Source: a virus
Strand: one strand, 5' to 3'
IMG/VR virus record: IMGVR_UViG_3300027985_000942
Location: 1 to 41,603 of that record
DNA: 41,603 bases
The notes beneath the pieces are model-generated. The model had not been told where the DNA came from. It ran no database searches and was given only the letters and a program-made list of their open reading frames with translations. Shown in pieces: positions 37,376 through 41,603 of this stretch. The position numbers and the translations under genes were made by a program. Numbering within the stretch: position 1 is the stretch's first letter; every line of letters starts with the position of its first letter.

Positions 37376-37863
37376 ATTATCTCTACTTTATGGCCATCAT
37401 ACTCTATCATTATTCCATTTTCGAAAACAGAGCCCTCCAATCCTTCAATTAACATTAGATCATTTAACTTTTTAGTTATCTTTACTACCTCTAAAGATTT
37501 TAGTTTGTATCGGTATTTGTCACCACCTTTAATAAACCTAATCAATTCATAATGCCCTCTAGCAGTTGTACGAACCCACACTTTGTTTGCTAGAGTTTCC
37601 ACCCTATTCAAATCCAACCCCATAATATCTTTAACACTCATGTCTAGCGTAATTTCTTTGTATTCTTGCTCCATTGATTCTCTCCTTTCTAATTCTTCTA
37701 AAAATAATTCATGTACCTTAGATTCATCACCACAAAGCTTAGTTTTTTTAAAAGGACATATGTCGCAGTCTATAAAATCACATGCTATATCTTCCATACC
37801 GCTATATAGGTCTATAGATTTTCTTAACTCATCTGTATCTATCTTACTAAAATCATATTCCAT
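37372..37863 (-). CDS. Hypothetical phage protein with cysteine cluster (163 aa)
   Basis: 163 residues. C-D-F-I-D-C-D-I-C-P-F-K-K-T-K-L-C near 28-44 may bind a metal. A second half is beta-rich (K-V-W-V-R-T-T-A-R-G-H-Y-E, K-S-L-E-V-V-K-I-T). No function assigned. Confidence 0.6.
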   Translation of the reverse strand: MEYDFSKIDTDELRKSIDLYSGMEDIACDFIDCDICPFKKTKLCGDESKVHELFLEELERRESMEQEYKEITLDMSVKDIMGLDLNRVETLANKVWVRTTARGHYELIRFIKGGDKYRYKLKSLEVVKITKKLNDLMLIEGLEGSVFENGIMIEYDGHKVEII

Positions 37864-37864
37864 T

Positions 37865-38359
37865 TTATCTTTTCCCCCTTAAAAACTTCTTTCTTTGCTG
37901 CAAATAATTAAAAATACCTTTAATAACACCAAGATTGAACAAAGCTTCTTTTTCTTTTTGGTATTTCTCTTTTTGATTTAAAAGTTCTTCGTTCATTCTG
38001 CGGTTAATGTATTTTTGTTTTCCTTTTAAAGCGGTAATCATATTTTTATATTTATTTTCCATGCCTGAATAACTGTTTACTTTAATTAAAAGTTCTTCAT
38101 ATTTCTTAGCATGTCTTGTAAATTTTGCCTTACTTTTACCTTCAGGAACAAAAGTAACTATTATATTTTCTCTAACAAAATAATAGATATTTTCACCATT
38201 CCATTCCAGCTCTCTTAGTTCTGATCCATCTTTGTCTACACTTAAAATTTTATACCTACCTATTTCATTTAAAGCAGATAAAAATAAATGATTAAGTGTT
38301 ACATTATACCTTTCTTCTAGTCTATCCATTGCATGTGTAGAAATTTGTAGCATTCCCAT
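37865..38359 (-). CDS. Hypothetical phage protein (164 aa)
   Basis: 164 residues from ATG 38359 (or ATG 38353; GAGAAGG lies upstream of both; the frame above begins with TTG only). A small alpha/beta N-terminal domain (H-A-M-D-R-L-E-E-R-Y, W-N-G-E-N-I-Y-Y-F-V, I-I-V-T-F-V-P) is followed by a basic coiled helix. The R-L-E-E-R-Y start resembles small toxin/RelE-like or DUF4258-like folds, but I cannot assert this. First gene after the 38406 promoter. Confidence 0.6.
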   Translation of the reverse strand: MGMLQISTHAMDRLEERYNVTLNHLFLSALNEIGRYKILSVDKDGSELRELEWNGENIYYFVRENIIVTFVPEGKSKAKFTRHAKKYEELLIKVNSYSGMENKYKNMITALKGKQKYINRRMNEELLNQKEKYQKEKEALFNLGVIKGIFNYLQQRKKFLRGKR

Positions 38360-38405
38360 ACCTTCTCCCCCTTCCAAATCTAAAACAACTATGCTAAAAT
38401 ATAAC

Positions 38406-38434
38406 TTTATATTTTATGTTTATTTATTTCTCAA
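38406..38434 (-). promoter_or_regulatory. Promoter for the 38359-37226 operon
   Basis: Minus-strand TTGAGA (38434-38429), 17-bp spacer, TATAAA (38411-38406). The -35 directly adjoins the plus-strand terminator hairpin. Confidence 0.6.
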
Positions 38435-38438
38435 CGTT

Positions 38439-38476
38439 CCCCTTAAGTTCGCTGTGTGCCATTTAAGGGGTTTTTT
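38439..38476 (+). terminator. Plus-strand intrinsic terminator, possible end of a small RNA
   Basis: CCCCTTAA (38439-38446), 16-base loop, TTAAGGGG (38463-38470), then TTTTTT. No plus-strand gene lies upstream, yet the U-run is on the plus strand. An extended -10 (TGC-TAAAAT, 38392-38400) lies about 45 bases upstream. The flank GTTCCCC and the end GGGGTTTTT are shared with the recT leader terminator at 12904. Confidence 0.6.
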
Positions 38477-38681
38477 ATTTGGTATCACTTTTACTACCCA
38501 TCACAACGAACAGAATAAAACTTACAATACCACCTAAAATTATCAATATCGCAGATGAATATATTTTAACCCATTCATCCTTTTTGATAATACCTTTGTA
38601 TTCCTTGCAATACACAATAAATCTAATATAAGCAATTAAACCTAAAACTAACCACAAACCAATTAAAATACTAAAAATCAT
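38475..38681 (-). CDS. Two-helix membrane protein (68 aa)
   Basis: 68 residues with membrane segments at about 3-24 and 43-62, joined by a charged loop (C-K-E-Y-K-G-I-I-K-K-D-E-W). Eleven-base overlap with the next small gene. No family assigned. It is the last gene of the early operon that includes the helicase-methyltransferase, so a membrane-level host-interaction role is possible. Confidence 0.6.
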   Translation of the reverse strand: MIFSILIGLWLVLGLIAYIRFIVYCKEYKGIIKKDEWVKIYSSAILIILGGIVSFILFVVMGSKSDTK

Positions 38682-38823
38682 TTAATTTATCCTCCTCTTG
38701 TAAAATCAATTCTTTTATTTCTGAAAGAATTCCTATAATCCTTAAAGTCTTTCGTTCTGATTTTTCCTTTTCTTTCATCCAAAATTCGTATTCAGTTCTT
38801 AATGTTTCAAGGTTGTCTTTCAT
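38671..38823 (-). CDS. Small coiled-coil protein (50 aa)
   Basis: A 50-residue frame from ATG 38823 to TAG 38671. Entirely charged/leucine helical (E-T-L-R-T-E-Y-E-F-W-M-K-E-K-E-K). Its end supplies the GAGGAGG ribosome site of the membrane-protein gene. No family assigned. Confidence 0.55.
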   Translation of the reverse strand: MKDNLETLRTEYEFWMKEKEKSERKTLRIIGILSEIKELILQEEDKLNDF

Positions 38824-38975
38824 TCTTTCCCCCTAATCTTAATAGTTTTTCCATATACACAAACTATACCTAAGCTTTTTAAAAACTTTTGTATTCCTTC
38901 TTTATTTTGCTTGCAATAAAATGCAAGTGTGCAATCTTTACAACTGCCCACTTCTTGACTGTATGTTTTGGTCAT
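38820..38975 (-). CDS. Small cysteine-containing protein (51 aa)
   Basis: A 51-residue frame from ATG 38975, ATGA overlap with the helicase-methyltransferase stop, to TGA 38820, ATGA overlap with the next gene. G-S-C-K-D-C and F-Y-C-K within the first 22 residues suggest a metal knuckle, with a basic C-terminus. No family assigned. Confidence 0.55.
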   Translation of the reverse strand: MTKTYSQEVGSCKDCTLAFYCKQNKEGIQKFLKSLGIVCVYGKTIKIRGKE

Positions 38976-41236
38976 ATGTCCAAATCTAACATATCATGTT
39001 TTAAATCAGATTCTGCATTTTTCATGTTGTTAACAAGCTGTTTAAAATATGAGTCCTTAAGTTCAATAAGTATAGCTTTCCTGCCCATTTTTACGGCTTC
39101 GTAACCTTCTGAACCTATACCACCGAATGGACTAGCTACAACATCCCCTGGGTTGCTCCAAAGTTGTATGCCTCTATGTATAACTTGCAATTGAGTAGGA
39201 GTCATGTGTTTCTCATCGGCTTCATCTCTTGCACTTCTATATTGAAGTGTATCACTGGGGTCAATATCCATCCAAACAGGACTCGCATATTTATTCCAAA
39301 TTTCTACCGATTGAAATTCCTCACTATCCCGCTTTTTTATATCGTTAGTTCCAACGTAATGATCAAGTAGTCCGCTTACAGGCTCCATATTTTCCCCTGG
39401 CTTACTCATAGTAACAAGATAATCAGCTAAACCTTGACGAGATACGCAAGAATCTTTTTTTACTTGTTTATGAAGCAATCCAATATGCTTAGTCCTAATC
39501 ATTGCAAGCCCTGGATCTTTCCAAATACAAACTTCACTATGATAAATAAAACCAGCTTCCTGGAATAATCTTATCATGTCGCCCCTAAGGTCTTTAACCC
39601 CTAAAACTCCATCCCTAGCTTTTTGTAAAGTAGTATTCATAACATGGAAAGATAGATTTCTTCCAGGTTTTAATGTCCTATAAAGTTCTTTAATAATAAA
39701 CTTAAAATGTTCATAAAATTCGTTATCATCTTTGCAATTAGATAAATCCCTATCTGAATTACTAAAAGTATATAACGCTGAAAATGGCGGACTAAAAATA
39801 TAATAGCCTACGTGATTGTCTGGTAGTTTTTGAAGTATTTCGCAACTATCTCCATGATAAGCTTCCCAATTATCACCTTTATAGTAATTCTCTTTGTAAT
39901 CAACAAATTCCCTTTCAATCCCCTTGATATTATCTGCGTTAATATCTTTCATGTTTTTAACCATTTCATCTGTCATTATTTTTGCTTGCCCCTCTTTTCT
40001 TTCAATATTTTTAACAACTGCGCCCTCGAGTTCACTTGTAATCATGTAACAATCTACATCATCTTTCTGTCCAAATCTCCAACATCTTCTTACTGATTGA
40101 TAAAACTGTTCGTATGAGTCTGATAATCCTACAAAAGCCATTTTATGGCATACTTGAAAATTCATTCCAAGCCCTGCTATTTTTGGCTTGCTTATTAAAA
40201 CTCTTATTTCACCATTAGCAAAACCTAATAAAGACTTTTTTTTATGTTCGTCTGTATCTGAGCCTTTAACTTCTACACTTCCAGGTATAAGCCTTTTAAG
40301 TGTTTCAGATTCTTCGTTTAGATTACACCAAATAAGCCATATATCAGTTGAACTGTTGACCATATTGGCGGTTTTTATAGCCCTATCCTCAATGGATGAT
40401 TTTCTGGCCTGTTGCCTTTCTTGCAAAGTTTGTGCTTCCATAGCAAATAAAAAACCTGTAGTTGCTTTTTCTGCTTCGACTGTTATTTGGTGCATATTTA
40501 ATTTAGGAAGAATAAACCCTTCATCTGAATAACCTAAATCACTAGGTTTAGTAATCATTACTGCCCAGCTTGCAACCCATCCCCAGAAATTAGATACCGC
40601 ATGTTTTTTCAATCTCCATTTTTCTCCGTTTTTGTTTTGAGCGTCATTGATAAAAAACATTGATAACATTTCATAACCTGTAGCAACTCCCACAAATTCC
40701 GCATGATTACCTAGTTCTGTAAAATCATTAGGTGCAGGTGTCGCAGTACATGCAAGCCTGAAAGCTATGTTTTTTGTTGATTCTATAATTTCATTTCTGT
40801 ATTTCCCTGTATAACTTTTAAGAATACTAGACTCATCTAAAACAATCCCATCCCAAGTTAAATGATTATACTTATGGTACTGTTCATAATTAACGATGTA
40901 TATTCCTGGATTACCAAAAGTATCAGAAACTAACCTTTCTACATCTATATCAATCTTTTTAGCTTCTGCAATTGTCTGCTCCGATACCGCTAACGGTGCA
41001 AGAATTAAAACTGATCCGCCAGTATATTCTTGAACTACTCTTGCCCATTCTAGTTGCATAAATGTTTTACCCATTCCGCAGTCGGCAAATATGCAAGCTC
41101 TACCTCTTTTTAATGCCCATTTAACTATATCTTTTTGATAATCAAATAAAATAGGGTTCAAATCAGGAACTTCTTTTATCCCAGTTGGTACCTCTATAAT
41201 TTTTTTCTTTTTTAAAAACTCTTCGTAACTATTCAT
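38972..41236 (-). CDS. SNF2/SF2 helicase fused to a DNA methyltransferase
   Basis: 754 residues from ATG 41236, overlapping the junction gene by 8 bases with GGGG upstream; the frame above it lies inside that gene. N-terminal half: F-D-Y-Q-K-D-I-V, Walker A C-G-M-G-K-T near 50-56, D-E-S-S near 132, and C-T-A-T-P; then V-R-R-C-W-R-F-G-Q as motif VI, an SNF2-like set. C-terminal third: S-P-P-F (motif IV, N4-cytosine/N6-adenine amino-MTase style), then F-G-G-I-G-S-E-G as the AdoMet motif, in beta-class order. It could modify phage DNA while translocating, protecting from restriction (inference). Confidence 0.88.
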   Translation of the reverse strand: MNSYEEFLKKKKIIEVPTGIKEVPDLNPILFDYQKDIVKWALKRGRACIFADCGMGKTFMQLEWARVVQEYTGGSVLILAPLAVSEQTIAEAKKIDIDVERLVSDTFGNPGIYIVNYEQYHKYNHLTWDGIVLDESSILKSYTGKYRNEIIESTKNIAFRLACTATPAPNDFTELGNHAEFVGVATGYEMLSMFFINDAQNKNGEKWRLKKHAVSNFWGWVASWAVMITKPSDLGYSDEGFILPKLNMHQITVEAEKATTGFLFAMEAQTLQERQQARKSSIEDRAIKTANMVNSSTDIWLIWCNLNEESETLKRLIPGSVEVKGSDTDEHKKKSLLGFANGEIRVLISKPKIAGLGMNFQVCHKMAFVGLSDSYEQFYQSVRRCWRFGQKDDVDCYMITSELEGAVVKNIERKEGQAKIMTDEMVKNMKDINADNIKGIEREFVDYKENYYKGDNWEAYHGDSCEILQKLPDNHVGYYIFSPPFSALYTFSNSDRDLSNCKDDNEFYEHFKFIIKELYRTLKPGRNLSFHVMNTTLQKARDGVLGVKDLRGDMIRLFQEAGFIYHSEVCIWKDPGLAMIRTKHIGLLHKQVKKDSCVSRQGLADYLVTMSKPGENMEPVSGLLDHYVGTNDIKKRDSEEFQSVEIWNKYASPVWMDIDPSDTLQYRSARDEADEKHMTPTQLQVIHRGIQLWSNPGDVVASPFGGIGSEGYEAVKMGRKAILIELKDSYFKQLVNNMKNAESDLKHDMLDLDI

Positions 41237-41603
41237 AAATCCCCACATATCTAACAAACCAACCAGCGCACATCCTTTCTTGTGAGGCTGATGTTCTAAC
41301 AGTTGAATCAGCAACCTGTAAGATTTTAGTAGCTTCTGGTATTGTTAGTTCATATTTTTCATCCCCTTTGCTAATTTCGACCATAGCAAACCCATTCACA
41401 ACCTTTCTTTGTAAGTGCTTTAATTTTTCGTATCTCTCTAAAGCTTCTTCCTTGCTATGCCCTACTGCATAACGCCTATTCAATAAAGCAGTACCGTTAA
41501 TCATGTGATTGTGAAGCCTTGAACCTGATAATGTATCAATAACGTTCCTTTGACCTTCTATCCAATCAGTACCATCGAAACAATAATAATACCCCCCTCT
41601 TGT
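41229..41603 (-). CDS. Three-module HTH-like protein, C-terminal part (continues at base 429-1)
   Basis: Same gene as 1-429, with 41460-41603 duplicating the overlap. The part unique to this end (41229-41459) encodes the last 76 residues, including the third module (I-P-E-A-T-K-I-L-Q-V-A-D-S-T-V-R-T-S-A) and a basic linker (Y-E-K-L-K-H-L-Q-R-K). TAG at 41231-41229. If annotated on the linear contig, a truncated 91-residue frame from an internal ATG at 41504 would be a mistake. Confidence 0.7.
   Translation of the reverse strand, partial: TRGGYYYCFDGTDWIEGQRNVIDTLSGSRLHNHMINGTALLNRRYAVGHSKEEALERYEKLKHLQRKVVNGFAMVEISKGDEKYELTIPEATKILQVADSTVRTSASQERMCAGWFVRYVGIYE
41460..41603. repeat. Terminal direct repeat, copy 2 (contig overlap)
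   Basis: Identical to bases 1-144; see that entry. Removing one copy closes the circle in frame. Confidence 0.9.

Overview
The window is an AT-rich, densely packed genome of a tailed phage (siphovirus type, lambda-like head module) and looks essentially complete. The first and last 144 bases are identical, so the contig closes into a circle of 41,459 unique bases, and one gene (positions 429-1 continuing at 41459-41229) runs across the junction. The host cannot be named. TAA/TAG/TGA all act as stops, TGG is Trp, and Shine-Dalgarno sites are strong. A lipobox lipoprotein, spanin-like coiled-coil membrane proteins and a lipase next to the lysis genes suggest a low-GC diderm (outer-membrane) bacterium. 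That host call is inference.

Layout (almost everything is on the minus strand, so the genes read from high to low coordinates). (1) 38.4 kb through the junction to 1.8 kb: an early operon with a helicase-DNA methyltransferase fusion, a three-module HTH-like protein, an XRE regulator and small proteins. (2) 1.86-9.7 kb: YqaJ/lambda-exo-like exonuclease, DEAD/DEAH helicase with zinc fingers, HNH endonuclease, VRR-NUC nuclease, MazG-like pyrophosphohydrolase, a Cro-like HTH protein, many small phage proteins and a Rha/KilAC antirepressor. (3) 9.7-12.7 kb: a structured intergenic element, then lysis genes: two coiled-coil genes overlapping in different frames, holin-like protein, C39-like peptidase, further membrane proteins, a class-3 lipase-like protein and a ribbon-helix-helix protein. 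(4) 12.8-15.1 kb: the only plus-strand island, with a RecT-like annealing protein (frameshifted) behind a hairpin-rich leader and a repeat-rich lipoprotein. (5) 15.1-29.7 kb: tail fibre, tail hub, distal tail, tape measure, G/GT chaperones, tail tube, tail completion proteins, gpFII-, gpE-, gpD-, gpC/Nu3-, gpB- and gpW-like head proteins. (6) 29.7-30.6 kb: a Rha antirepressor cassette with its own promoter and terminator. (7) 30.6-34.3 kb: GpA-type large terminase (frameshifted), two small-terminase-type genes, YopX-like protein. (8) 34.4-38.4 kb: replication (helicase-loader-like zinc protein, winged-helix initiator with an internal iteron cluster, HNH protein, small regulators).

How the parts work together: the exonuclease and RecT-like protein make a recombination pair; the initiator and loader-like protein probably recruit a host helicase; terminase, portal, protease/scaffold, decoration and capsid proteins build and fill the head; G/GT, tape measure, tube and hub build a long non-contractile tail. 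Three minus-strand promoters (near 1.8, 7.4 and 12.8 kb) share the same design: the palindrome TATTGCAATA embeds the -35 box TTGCAA, 17 bp from the -10. This implies one repressor controlling early, regulatory and lysis/recombination operons. I see no integrase, no full CI-type repressor, no DNA polymerase, no tRNA and no CRISPR array. No stretch longer than 300 bases lacks a gene. The longest gaps (about 9,700-9,834 and 12,737-12,942) hold structured elements and promoters described below.
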